Source: Wyeomyia smithii
Taxonomy: Eukaryota > Arthropoda > Insecta > Diptera > Culicidae
DNA length: 64,000 bases
Direction of reading: 5' to 3'
Assembly: GCF_029784165.1 (NCBI RefSeq)
Contig: NC_073696.1
Span: forward strand, 41,371,858 to 41,435,857
Positions 1 through 11,035 of the stretch are shown in pieces (position 1 is the first letter of the stretch; the number at the start of each line of letters is the position of its first letter). The position numbers and the translations under genes were made by a program. The notes beneath the pieces were generated by a model. That model worked only from the letters and a program-made list of their open reading frames with translations. It was not told the DNA's origin and did not search any database.

Positions 1-240
1 ATCCTAAATAGAGCTCAGAACCAACAAAAAGTGCTTTTAAAGGCCAACAAAAGCTAAAATAGGAAACGATCCTAAGCTCAGGGTCTCCGAAAGGTGTAAT
101 AGAAAATTAATAGGCTCAAGTCGCCGAAAAGTGCTTTCAAATGCAAAAAGATCAAAATAGGAACCCACATTGAGCTCAGAGTTTCCGAAAAGTGCTTCAA
201 CAGTTAAAAAAGGCCAAAACAGAAAATGATCGCCAAATAA
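1..240. repeat. Decayed tandem repeat, unit about 60 bp (first block)
   Basis: About four diverged units follow one another. Each has a GAGCTCAGA-like start, then CCGAAAAGTGCTT, then an A-rich stretch resembling GGCCAAAATAGAAAACGAT. Spacing between successive AGTGCTT motifs is roughly 50 to 65 bases. The same unit reappears at 1140-1420, so one array was probably interrupted or has decayed in the middle. No coding potential is seen. Confidence 0.7.
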
Positions 241-1139
241 AATGTTAAAAAACGAATGATCATAATTGATAATTTGTATTTAAGAGAAAAAAACCCTGCT
301 GTTACGTTTTAGTAGGGGAATATCATACTTAAAAATAGATTAAGCGGAAAATAAAACGGGCATTAATGTTAAGTAGGAAATTAGGAAGCACCAAGAATAA
401 AACATGAATAGCCCGATCGCGAGTGGTTTAATTAAACTTGAACTTAATTAAACTTAAACAGCTAGTGGAGAAACAAAGAAAAAAATAGTACGAAAAAATA
501 CGACAACTTGCTCAGTAGGGTTAGCCGATAAGGAATGGCGTGATCCAGCTCTACAAGACGAAGAGATGACCACAACGGATGGGGTATACCATAATGCAAA
601 GTATAACGCGGAAAGGGAAGCGAACGGTTACGAGGGGAGTTGAACGGCGGGTGTCTATGGTCGATGGGGGTATAGCCAAACGATATTACCAAGAGGAGAT
701 GAGCAGCATCCAGTTTCCGGCCTTGAGAAGGCTAGATGTGCAACAAGACTCAATCAATGCGGCTCATGGTCGAGCCAGAATCAAGACTTTAGTGCGAAAA
801 CAATTCAATAAAGAGCATAATAATTTGCTCCGGATATATGTTACTCATTGAGAGTTATTGACTACTACAAGCGAGTCTCCGAGATCAAAACCAAACAAGC
901 AAAATGTCACTATAAAATTTTGCTTTTGTATTATCAACAATATTCCCTCCGCACGATCAAGGATGTTAAACCAAGAGACTGCATTATGCAACAGAGCCGG
1001 TGGCTGTGCGTGACAATAATATAAGCCAAAAAAATACAGCAGATCAATGTAAAGGGACACGGCTAACCCAACATTGAAGTCCCACAACAAACACTGAAGA
1101 ATCGTAAAACAACCCGATGCAGCCTTAAGGATAAGTTCG
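241..1139. other. Unassigned A+T-rich stretch
   Basis: The stretch lies between the two blocks of the 60-bp repeat. The longest open frames are below 100 codons (for example 579-851 on the plus strand) and carry no domain or motif I recognise. It may be an insertion into the repeat array, but I could not find matching termini. Confidence 0.4.
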
Positions 1140-1420
1140 CAAGGATAACACCACGTTCAGAGTCGCCGGGAAGTACTTCTAAAGGACAAATAAAGCCAAT
1201 ATAGAAAACCCAAGTTGAGCTCAAAATCGCCTTTCTAGAAACCAAAAAAAAAAAAGGAAATAATTAAAAACACAATATAATCTCGGAATACCCGAAAAAT
1301 GCTCCTGGAGGCAGAGAAAGCCAAAATAGAAAACAATCCCGGACTGAACTCAGAATAGCCGAAAAGTGCATCTAAGACCGCAGCTTTCTAGAAAGTGAGA
1401 ATCACGGGATGAGCTAAGAC
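1140..1420. repeat. Decayed tandem repeat, unit about 60 bp (second block)
   Basis: Further copies of the unit seen at 1-240: a CAGAGTCGCCGGGAAGTACTT copy near 1158, a CCCGAAAAATGCTCC copy near 1291, and GAACTCAGAATAGCCGAAAA near 1336. The A-rich GCCAAAATAGAAAAC part recurs between them. Units are diverged and contain indels, so the array is old. Confidence 0.65.
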
Positions 1421-2427
1421 TAAAATATTAATTCGCGTATACACTAATGCCACGTAGTGACAGAATTCGACACTAAACTGGTTATCAACCAGAAACCCAC
1501 GACCTTCTGAACAAATTTGCTGAAGATCGTAACTTTCGAATTGTAAATTTGTCTGGCAATCAAGTCATGATTTATCAAGCAATTAAAGAACTCTTTTTTA
1601 AAAGTAGCGATTGTCTGAAAACTTGCTGACAATTTTTCGCTGCTAGATGGCACCGCAAATTGAATTAATTCGTGTTTTCATAATATTTTTCATATCCCTC
1701 AGAAAAGTGATAAAACCGGAATGCTCTGCGTGATGTATCCGATAGTGATTGAAATCGAAACGTGAAAGAAACGAACCGCGATAAAACCCACACGTCACTG
1801 TACAATGCTTGAAGCCTATGCCAAAAAATACACCCTTTTAGAAATCACATATAATCTAAAAATTGGTTTATCCCTGAAAAACACTCAGTTTTATAAGTCT
1901 GATACATGTGTAAAGTTTTATTTGATTAAAAAATGTCGAGAGCGTCACGAAAATTGTCTACACTAAAATGTTCAAATCTCAGTCAGTTTCCAACCGATTT
2001 CCTTTATTCGATCAAAAAATCATCTAATGCAGAAAATTGCAGTTTTATTATTGTACTATTGAAAATTGTCAAGCTGTGTTGAAACTTTGATTTCGACCTC
2101 TGATTGGTCACTCAATGTTTGCTTCCCCCAACACGGTAGAATATTATACCTAGTTAACCGAGAATGCACCTATTGGGCTATATTAGGGCATACTTCTGCT
2201 CAAACCAATTAGTTTACTAGTGGGTGGCCCCTAACACGGTACTTAAATGACCTGATTATGGTACAAAAACAGTGCGTTGGGTTGGTATCATACTCTTAGC
2301 GATTATTTTTGACATTGTACTATGTAGCTGAAAAAAACACTCAAAAAAAGTTTTGAATGAAATTTCAAAACACTCAGACGTTCATAACTGTTTTGTTTTT
2401 CATTGATGATGGTAACACCAACAAATT
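1421..2427. other. Unassigned A+T-rich stretch
   Basis: No open frame with recognisable protein motifs, no clear terminal inverted repeats and no RNA gene were seen. A minus-strand open frame of 69 codons at 1444-1653 looks like chance. Confidence 0.4.
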
Positions 2428-2545
2428 TTGATAGATAGTAGGGGAGGAGTACCAGTTATGGCAATACCTAAAAAATGTACCAGTTATGGCATGAACCACT
2501 TATGGCCTATGGAGTTTAAATGGAGTATTGCCATAACTGGTACCA
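2428..2545. repeat. Small inverted-repeat remnant with TACCAGTTATGGC motifs
   Basis: The motif TACCAGTTATGGC occurs directly at 2450 and 2478, and as its reverse complement (GCCATAACTGGTA) ending at 2542. Together with flanking ATAC/GTAT bases this gives an inverted pair about 17 bases long around a 60-base centre. Short repeated subterminal motifs near an inverted terminus are usual in TA-targeting MITEs. The outer right end is not convincing, so it may be truncated. Confidence 0.45.
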
Positions 2546-2669
2546 TTGCGCTTATGCGATGCGCACCATGCAATTTTTATCCATCAGTCAAATTTTTGGA
2601 TAGGCCCTTTTGAAAACAACATTCGTTAGTCTATATGAAGAACTGATATCATGAAATAACCTGTTTATC

Positions 2670-2696
2670 AAAAAAAAAAAAAAAAAAAAAAAAAAA
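2670..2696. repeat. Homopolymer A tract (27 bases)
   Basis: An uninterrupted run of A. It could be the tail of a lost retroposed sequence, but no body of such an element is recognisable upstream. Confidence 0.7.
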
Positions 2697-2905
2697 CAAT
2701 TGTGCAAAGTTTCAGTGAAATCGGAAACGACATGTCAAGGTCAACAAAAATATTTTTTATTCGTTTTCCATGGAGTGCCTCCAGTACGATCAATGCAGGT
2801 TTTGCCCTACAACTAAAACTGGAAAAATGAATGATTATAGCTTTTAAGGTGAAACGGTGTTGAATCCACAAACAGTTGATTTCGAACCACCACTTCGAAT
2901 TTTTA

Positions 2906-3036
2906 GAAGCACAAGACTCGGAAATAAATAAAACACTCCCTGTGAAAACATTATTTTATGTTTGTTTCGCCGCAGCAAACATCAAACAGCGTTTTCACAG
3001 GTGACGTATTACACAGTTACCGAGTCTTGTGCCTTC
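2906..3036. mobile_element. 131-bp hairpin MITE-like element
   Basis: The ends form an inverted repeat: GAAGCACAAGACTCGG at the left and CCGAGTCTTGTGCCTTC at the right, with one indel. Inner pairs also match (CTGTGAAAAC with GTTTTCACAG, and ATGTTTG with CAAACAT), so nearly the whole segment folds on itself around a CCG centre. This is the shape of a short non-autonomous hairpin element. No convincing target-site duplication was found. Confidence 0.6.
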
Positions 3037-3199
3037 CAAAGTTCAAAGTGCTGGCTGGAAATCGGCCATTTTCGGCTTCAATACCGATTGGCCTTAAACC
3101 GACATAGCAAATGATTCTGGAATGTACTGCTAGTTTTCAGTCATTCTGTACAGCGTCTTTGAAAGGTCGGTAGAGGGAACACCTTCTAGATTCCGAACC

Positions 3200-3535
3200 T
3201 AAGGTAGTTGCAGGAATGGAAGATAGTTGCAACTGTGGCATGCTCTGGAAAGTGTAACGCAAAAGTGCCTGGTTTCGTGCATTACTGGTACAGCTCAAAA
3301 ATACTGCCAAATACTGTATATGTATTATAAACTCATCAAAAAGCAGAGTTATCAACGTAATTGACAACGTGAAACTAATAATTTTGAGTTGTGCCAGTGT
3401 TGCACGAAACCAACGGTATTCTGTTACTACGCCTGAAAAGATATCAAACGCAATCAATAATTTTGGTTTAGCTTCGCAGCATTCAACCAATCACCAGCTC
3501 ACTTTCAAAGCTGAGCACAACTTGCTAGAGCGTAG
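3200..3535. repeat. Imperfect palindrome (foldback) of about 330 bp
   Basis: The segment CCTGGTTTCGTGCATTACTG with following bases (3267-3300) is the imperfect inverse of 3383-3415, which contains CCAGTGTTGCACGAAACCA. Weaker pairing continues outward, as in TCTGGAAAGTG near 3243 against CACTTTCAAAG near 3500. Open frames on both strands here reflect this fold and show no known domain. It is probably a decayed non-autonomous element. Confidence 0.5.
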
Positions 3536-4478
3536 AATTGTACTTGCCATGTTGCATTTTAAATGCATGCAAATCTGGAACACTAATGTCTTGATCGATT
3601 GGAGAATAGGGTGTCCCAAAATAACGATTTGTCAGATAGTCTGGGGACTCAACCTGAAAATGAATGGTTATGGTGTAACAACTCTGGAAAATGTTTAGTC
3701 GACGTGCTGATTCGAGTTTTATGAAAAAAATCAATTTTTCAAGTTTATTTTATTTAATTTTTTTTATCACCTCAAAATCCTGTAAAACCGAACTTAAATA
3801 TATTTTTTGCCTATTCTTCGGAGTCCAAACTCATTGTCACAATTTTAGCTTTTCTGAAAACTATTAATTTTGTTGTTTCATGAAATTAAACTTTTAAAAA
3901 GCGTACCAAACTTTACGCTAGCAACCATTCTATACCACCAGAATATGGGGAATTTTATGAGGAAAAACTTCCTAAAAGACATTCGAGTCTTACTATGGAA
4001 AGAATGTTGTAAAATGTGAAAATCTTCAGTGTGTGCAACATAAATTCAACATATCAACGAAAACGAGAAGTTTTCCTTCGAACTTTTGGCATAATATTTG
4101 GCATATACTTCCGATTGCAAACCAGTAAAAAATAACTAAAAATCAATTGGAAAATCAGTGAATATCCAATCACGAGCTTGTTCTTGGTTTCTTATGTTTT
4201 TATGAGCTATCTTCTAACAAGCCTCGCCTTTATTGCAAGTTCTCACAGTTCGCCCCAATTGCGCAATTCGGATGTACGAAAAATAAATCTCATTTATACT
4301 GGCTACTAGCGAAACCAGTTCGATAAAGTTTTCCCTAACGCAACAATCAAATTGCTGGCTGACATGAGTATGAAGTTCGAAACTCGGCTATTATGTCAAA
4401 CTATAGCTGCCTTTTTTAAGACGTTACATCCTCTTTGATGAAGTGTTGTGAATTTTCTAAAAGGCGATATCCATATAT
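3536..4478. other. Unassigned A+T-rich stretch
   Basis: No convincing open frame. A segment near 4115-4130 containing TTGCAAACCAGTAAAAAA is shared with 34564-34580, so at least part of it is an interspersed repeat. No termini could be drawn. Confidence 0.35.
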
Positions 4479-5720
4479 TACATAACGCAAAATCCCACTT
4501 TTTGGACCCCCACACAGTGGTTTAAAACGCGAAAAACGTGATCGTAAGCCTTTTGAGTATAAAAATGCCATTTAAATGCTACAGTGTATTCGACAAAGTT
4601 TTTGTAGATCTTCAGGGGCATCTTTTGGTGTAAATGAATTTTTGATTAATTCACCAAAAAGTGAGTTAAAAATTTTATTTTTTTATTTACTTATCAAATC
4701 AAAACGAAGTCTTCAGCAAAGTTGTAGAAAATCTTGTGTAGAAAAACTTTGCTAAAGACATTTTGGTTCTATCTCTTGAAAATCGACCTTATACAGGTAG
4801 TTTTATACACAGACATCCTTAAAGTTTCTAAAAATCGAAAAATACCAAATAACTTTTTCTGAAGTGATTTTAGAGGCCTGCTATGTTCTAGACTTTTTTT
4901 TATATTTATAAAATACATCATTCTGCCGAACATAACGTGAGGAAAATTTCAACTTTTTCGTAGGGCTTAAGACATTTTTGTTAAAAAACGCACTTTTTCA
5001 AAATAAAATTTCTCGAAAAGCTGCAAAAAGCTGCAAAAACAACAGTCTTCACTCGGAAGACGGGAATTAGTACTAGCTTTCCCAGGTGGTTTCACTAGTT
5101 TTTTGCAGTCTCTTAAAGACTTGGGCGTTGGTGAAAAAATTAGTTTTTTTTTGTTTTTCGGCGTTTTTTCATATTTTTTTCTTAAAAGATGAATAAAATC
5201 GAAACGATTTTTGATTTTTTATTAAAAAGTACGAATTACATTTATATTTACGGCACCGTGCATTATTTGGAAAACATACAAAATAGAAAAATATGATTTT
5301 TTTTCCGAAAATAATTGTTATGTCACTAGTGTATGCAAATGCCAAGGTTTTTTTTTTAACAAAATTAGCAACATTCTTTGTCGTTTTTCCAACGCTTGAA
5401 TTCTGAAAAGAAAATGTCTGCTCAGAGATGGATACCCTTATTTTTTTTAATTTTGTCCATACGGAAGTACCTAATCCATACCAAAATACCTCCGCATGTA
5501 AATAAAAAAATTAAATTTTTATCTCACTTTTAGGTGAATTAATCAAAAATTTATTTACATCAAAAGATGCCCATTAAGATCTACAAAATTTTTGTCGAAT
5601 ACACTGTAGCATTTAAATGGCATTTTTAAACTCAAAAGGCTTACGATCACGTTTTTCGCGTTTTAAACCACTGTGCCCCACCCCCATGTGTAACGAAACG
5701 TAACGCCAACACCAACCCAT
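4479..5720. repeat. Small repeat of the TTACRTAACG type that hosts the foldback element
   Basis: On the left, TTACATAACGCAAAATCCC leads into a C-rich tract; on the right, a C-rich tract leads to ATGTGTAACGAAACGTAACG. With the nested element at 4513-5675 removed, the two sides form one short unit with GTTACG-like inverted ends around a polypyrimidine core. Similar fragments occur near 45330-45440 and 55735-55790. No function is implied. Confidence 0.4.
4513..5675. mobile_element. CACAGTG-ended foldback DNA transposon (Transib-like, non-autonomous)
   Basis: The element starts CACAGTGGTTTAAAACGCG and ends with the exact reverse complement. The arms pair for roughly 180 bases each (4513-4690 and 5500-5675) with few mismatches. 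It is flanked on both sides by CCCCA (4508-4512 and 5676-5680), a perfect 5-bp target-site duplication. A CACWRTG-type terminus plus a 5-bp GC-rich duplication is known for Transib transposons. The 1163-bp body has no transposase frame, so it would need a transposase from elsewhere. The superfamily is inferred from ends and duplication only; another CAC-ended superfamily is possible. Confidence 0.7.
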
Positions 5721-8700
5721 CAATGAAAATTACGTAATGCTGTAGAAGAATTTGCTTAATAAAAATGCTCGTTTTTGGAGAATCTCTCCAGAGATTTTTT
5801 GTTACCTAACGTTAATATTAAACAGAATGGCCATTCTGTTTCGGATGAAATTTCAACACGGTATAAATCTGCTTTAAAGATCGATTCTTCGAAATTTCCT
5901 TAATTTCCCAGCTTCAGCTTTTTGAGTAGATGCGGTTCATGCAAAAAAACTCATTTTCGAAAAAAAACTCTTGTAACTCTGTGCCGCAACGACTCAACTG
6001 CACGAAATAAGAAAATCTGTTACAAGCTGACTGACTTGATAGCATTTGAAATTGGACAATTTCCGTGATGTTTTCGTTTTTTTTTTATTTGCACCCCTAT
6101 CCCGTCCTATTTTGCTTTAACTCTTTGACAGATTTTCAATTTTCGACTCAAATAGGCATGTTTTCACTTTGTGTCAAGCCGTTGGTGAGTTGTTTGCCCT
6201 GATGCAAATCGGCTCAAGTTCATATTTTCCCATTTCTGTTAAGTTTTACTATGTTTTGTATTAGCTCGTTGCAGAATTCCTCCGGCGTTTAGTGATTGCG
6301 GATATTAAAAACGAGTAATACATGTCGACTTGCACGAGATTAAGAAGAAACCCGACATACTAAAGACTCATTTCTGTTTATGTAAAAACCATATATTTTA
6401 AAATCAGTAAATCAAATATCGTCTGATATTTATTCATTTATGCAAATGTCTGATGAGCAGCGAAAAACTTATTTATCCGTTGGTACCTAGTGCCAACTCA
6501 GTGTTCAGTGACATTTTCCTTAACTAATTAGGGGAAGTAAAAGTAACCCACTTTCACAAAGATCTTTTTTGAAGATAACAACAACTCCTGAGGCACCGGT
6601 AATAGATTTTATTACACCTCGGCAAACTTACAAAGGCAAACAATTTAACTCATCGATCGCCTCGAAACCGTACACGACACTTCGTACCTACCTACTTACC
6701 TGTCCATCAAACCGTGGTAACCAAGCCAATCTACAAATCCAGTCTTCCCCTTTCCACCCTCTAATCATGGTAGCCCGTTTGCGTTATTATCATGCCTTAT
6801 CTCGCAGATCATAATTAACTCCGGTAATCATCTTGCGAACTGGTTTTGTTTTCATTACATCGGCCAACATGAATATAAATCGCACTTCTTGCTCAGCGTT
6901 AGATAATGATGCCCTCCGCGTCCGCCCTTCCATCATAAACTGCGCTTGCCGCATTTAGACGCGGGAAACCCTTCGGAGCAATGAAGTGCCCGGCGTACAA
7001 TTGCTTGCGTGATACTCCCAACCATCGCAGTACGAGACAGCAGAAAAATCGAAAAGAAACGTTTCAGCTTATCGCAGCTTTGAAGCGAAAATGTTTCGCA
7101 TTGAAGCCATACTCGGCATTCATCCAGAGCTCATTTGTTTTCCATTTTTCCTACCCAACTTTGTGCTTGGATAACTGGGTTAGATTGGCAGGATGGAAAA
7201 ATTTTCAATGCTGACTTATTCCCGCGGACATTCGTGGTCCTGCGTTCACGAAATAATTGCGCTGGTTTACACCGAATCGTTTTTTCTTCCTCCTGTCAAG
7301 GAGTGGTTATTTTCTCTTCTCCAACGAAAAGCGGTGGAATGCCAAGTGTTTGAAGCAACCAACCGGAATGCTGGCTATAGCAAATGGAATGGATTTTTTT
7401 CTCTGTTCACTCTGGTTGGGTTTCGATAAACGAATAAAGGTTTTTGTTTCTGAAGGGTGTATTCATGATACAAAAACGGATTATCCAACTGAAGAAATGT
7501 AATCTATCGGGAAGAGCTATGCCATTCTTGTGATTTCTAGACTTTGAGTATTTTAGTGATGCTATTTGAAATGGTGACGAAGTCAACATGATTGTATGTA
7601 GAACTATGATTCAGCAGTTCGTAAATATACTTTGTGAATATTGTTTTTTTTTTTCGGTGACACAAATTAAAATTAGTATGGCATTAATTGTGTAGTAATT
7701 AATAAACTCTTCATCTTTTTTTGAATGCTACACCATACAAGCTGTTTTATTTTTTGACCTGAAAAAGAAAACTTGTTTGTTGTAAAAAAGCGTAGGCTAT
7801 CCCGGCTGAAGTGAAACGACAAACGAAGTGTAAAGTTATAGGTCCACCTAATAATCATATCCACTCGTAGTAATTCAGCAAAAGGATTCCATTTTAAACG
7901 CTTGTCATACCGACATTCTCGGCAATGATTATGTTATTTCTTTCGTGTCGGGATGGCAAAAGTTAATTGTATTTCCAATAGACGCCGGTCGTATTTTTCT
8001 ACCCTAGACTATCTCGACAACAATCTGCGCTTCATCTCTGACGGCTGACACGACGGATCCTCATTTGGATGATGCTCCAGGGAACAGGTGTATTCTAGCA
8101 CCCTGAAAATAAGACGGCCACTTTGTTGTGTCGTGTTGCTTTTTTTTCGATACTGCCAACAAAAATTCCTGGCCACATGTCACTGCGTTCTTATTCCCCC
8201 CTGCAGGCCATAGATGGTTGCGACGTGGTGTCGTTCTATAAACACGACGACGGCCAGCCAGCATAAAGGAAGCGCGCTGGACGCCGACAAACGAGCAACA
8301 CGAATCTCAGGTTGTTGGAGGTATTTTGTTTATTTTTCACATTTCCGCTCACTGCCCCAGCGAACGTCTGGTCGACATGACGCGGCTCACTTCACAACTG
8401 TGTTCGCGAGCTGGGACCAAACGAATGCGCACAGTGACGTTCGCGCTCGGTTCTGACCGTTCGCGGGCCATCATCATGCAGCAGCGGAGCAACGCAAGCG
8501 GCACGTAACGCGGAGCTCAGTAAGCAAAGAAATGCGCGTGTCGCAGAAGATGGATGGGAAAGCGCCCGCGTACCGTGTGATATGATCGTAATTAATTTAA
8601 TTATCCTGAGCTGGCGAGTAAGTTGAAAGCAAGATCTCAAGCCGACCAAGCAGATACAGTAGCCTAGGCCGGAAATCAGCAACATGACGAGGTTCAAGTG

Positions 8701-9179
8701 AAGCGACGACGTGCGGGTGAGTGCGACATGCACCACTAAGTTGTAATGGGAGATGAAAGATTTATTGACCGAAATCGTGAGATTGAGTGGTCATGGATGG
8801 TGAAGACTGCCGCGGATGCAAGTTAGATTGAAATACAGATATCAATTGCAGTTTGCTAATGGGTTTCTAGCCGTGGCACGTCGCTCAACAATTATCAGGA
8901 TTAATTGTCGTTGAAAGGATTAAATTATACGCTAGTCTTCTGTTGTGAACTGTCTGAATACCAGTTTTCGTACTGTACTGAACTATATGTACCACTGGAA
9001 TCATCAGACTTGGCTTATCAAAAACGTATTTAGTCAAATTAATTTCCTATCGACACATTTAGTGTTAAATATTAATCGGTTGATTTTTATATGTATGCCA
9101 GTGAGGAAATTTCTATTGTTTGCTGTACATGAATACTAGAGTGGCAATGGAAATTGAATTTCCGAGTTTCGCTTAGAAG
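5721..9179. other. Unassigned stretch, partly moderate G+C
   Basis: No gene is assigned. Open frames at 6569-6814 and in the 7135-7502 cluster have no recognisable domain. The part from about 8060 to 8730 is richer in G+C and CpG than its surroundings and ends near a consensus-like splice donor (GG|GTGAGT at 8716). It could include an untranslated first exon of a host gene, but nothing in the window confirms this. Confidence 0.3.
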
Positions 9180-9181
9180 TA

Positions 9182-10140
9182 GGGTAACGGGGGTATTTTG
9201 GCCTGCTTTGGGAAGCGTTCGCACAGTTCATTAAAAACAAACACAATTTTTCTACATAAATACCTACTCTATAATACCATTATTAAAAGCCTAGTGTCTA
9301 TTTTAATATACACCGTTCAACAATGCAATATATTGAAAAATATCCTAGAAATATCAAAATTTCTACGAAGTACTAAAACATATTTTGGTTCACCAAATTT
9401 TTACTTTGGCCCACCTTTATATCTACAGACGTGTATGGAAATAGTTCGGACTAATTATATTCAAGATCATCATCGGTATTTTTAGAGCGAAAAAAGTGGG
9501 TTTGAGGAGAACATCCTTCTGCTGTGAATTTTCGTAAATTTTAGGCATCTAAAAATGAAATGATTTGGCTTATAGCGGTTCAACAGGCATTCTCATCTAA
9601 TTTCATATCGTTAAATGTGATAAATTAGGAAGTAATTACCTGTAAATCGTCACAAGCTGCTTCTTTGTGCACGTGCAACGGTCGAACGGTAGTCAAAGAG
9701 ACGTCAAAACTTGGCATGGCCAAAATATGTTTGCTTCAGAAAGAGGCAAACATATTTCGGCCTTGCGATTAACCACTTTTTCAACTTTTTCCAACATGTT
9801 AGAGTATACAAACTGTTTCTATGACATTTTATCGATGTTACTACAACAAAGAATTGTTTCAAAAGCATACATATTTGTTACAATATTTTCCGGACGTTGA
9901 CTTGTATATTACCACTTCCTCTTGACAGCCATGACTTTGAATATGTATGAACTAATTCCAAAATAACACTACCTAGAGCCAGTTTTTCGCCGAAAGTAAT
10001 AGTGTAGTATGATTCTTAGGTATGTTATTCAATGTTGCATGTATAGTTCTCTAATATTCATTGAATTTATCATGTAAAATGCGTAAAATGTTACCGGGTG
10101 GGCCAAAATATGCATGTGGGCCAAAATACCCCCGCTATCC
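9182..10140. mobile_element. 959-bp TA-flanked inverted-repeat element (GGGGGTATTTTGGCC ends)
   Basis: The left end GGGTAACGGGGGTATTTTGG and the right end (reverse complement GGATAGCGGGGGTATTTTGG) match at 18 of 20 positions and continue with CC. TA stands immediately outside both ends (9180-9181 and 10141-10142), as in Tc1/mariner/pogo insertions. GGCCAAAATATG occurs twice more inside (near 9719 and 10101), and GGCCCACC lies near 9408, resembling subterminal transposase sites. Internal open frames are short and unrecognised, so it is non-autonomous. Confidence 0.7.
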
Positions 10141-10142
10141 TA

Positions 10143-11035
10143 GTGCTTAAAAGTTTTGTCTTTTCGAAAGAAGCCTCCATGCAAAATTACAGCTCAATCG
10201 AACTTTGGGAACACATGCTTCAAAGCGGCCAAAGTTTTACTTTTTTAATTGATGAAATCATCACATCGAGATTTGGTGTTATCTCGAAAATTTTTTTTTG
10301 AAAATTTCGACTTTCTGGGACTTCTGGGAAAATTTGCGTGCTTGCAATTATATCATGTTCAAAAAATATTTTCGCGTGATATACCTATATGAACGGAAAA
10401 AAGCGGATGCATGGATGAGATGAAATTTTGCATGGGGACTTCTTTAAGAAGACCAAGCTTTTAAACTCTATCACTAAACGAAATTCGAAAAGTGCATTCC
10501 CAATGGCACCCTACTGTTTATGCTATGCTATGAACAACAATTCGTTTATTGTTCTTGAATTGACCGTTGACTGAACTACGCAAAAAACAGCACGTGCGTT
10601 GCACGGTAAGCGGCATCACTAATTATACAGGAAAACACTTAATCTTTTGCGTTGTTTTCTCTTATTCTCCCTATTGAACATTACATACCCAAACTCACCT
10701 TTAAATGAATGCAAAGGATTACTTCTCGGTGTCGTTTTTTCACTTAAAAAATAAATTATAAAAACACATCCGACTGATTAGAAAACCTCCTTAAGGATGC
10801 AAGCTGCTCCCTCATCGAGAAACAGCATCCTCAACGGATATTAAGATGTGGCAGCCTGGAATGTCAATATCAAGGCTTATAGAAATTACTACAATTATAC
10901 AGCATCTTCAAAATATATTTTGATTATTGTGGTTAGTTTATGTTAACTACCAGATCAAGGGTTAAACTTTAAGTCATTTGACCTTATCTGAAAATGTTTA
11001 CCGGAATGATTGTAAATATAATACAAATGATGATT
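10143..11035. other. Unassigned A+T-rich stretch
   Basis: No convincing gene, RNA or complete repeat boundary is visible. Confidence 0.35.

Noticed and set aside
3137..3698. Open frames of 117 and 109 codons on opposite strands as genes
   Set aside because: They overlap an imperfect palindrome, have no recognisable domain, and the amino-acid composition looks random.
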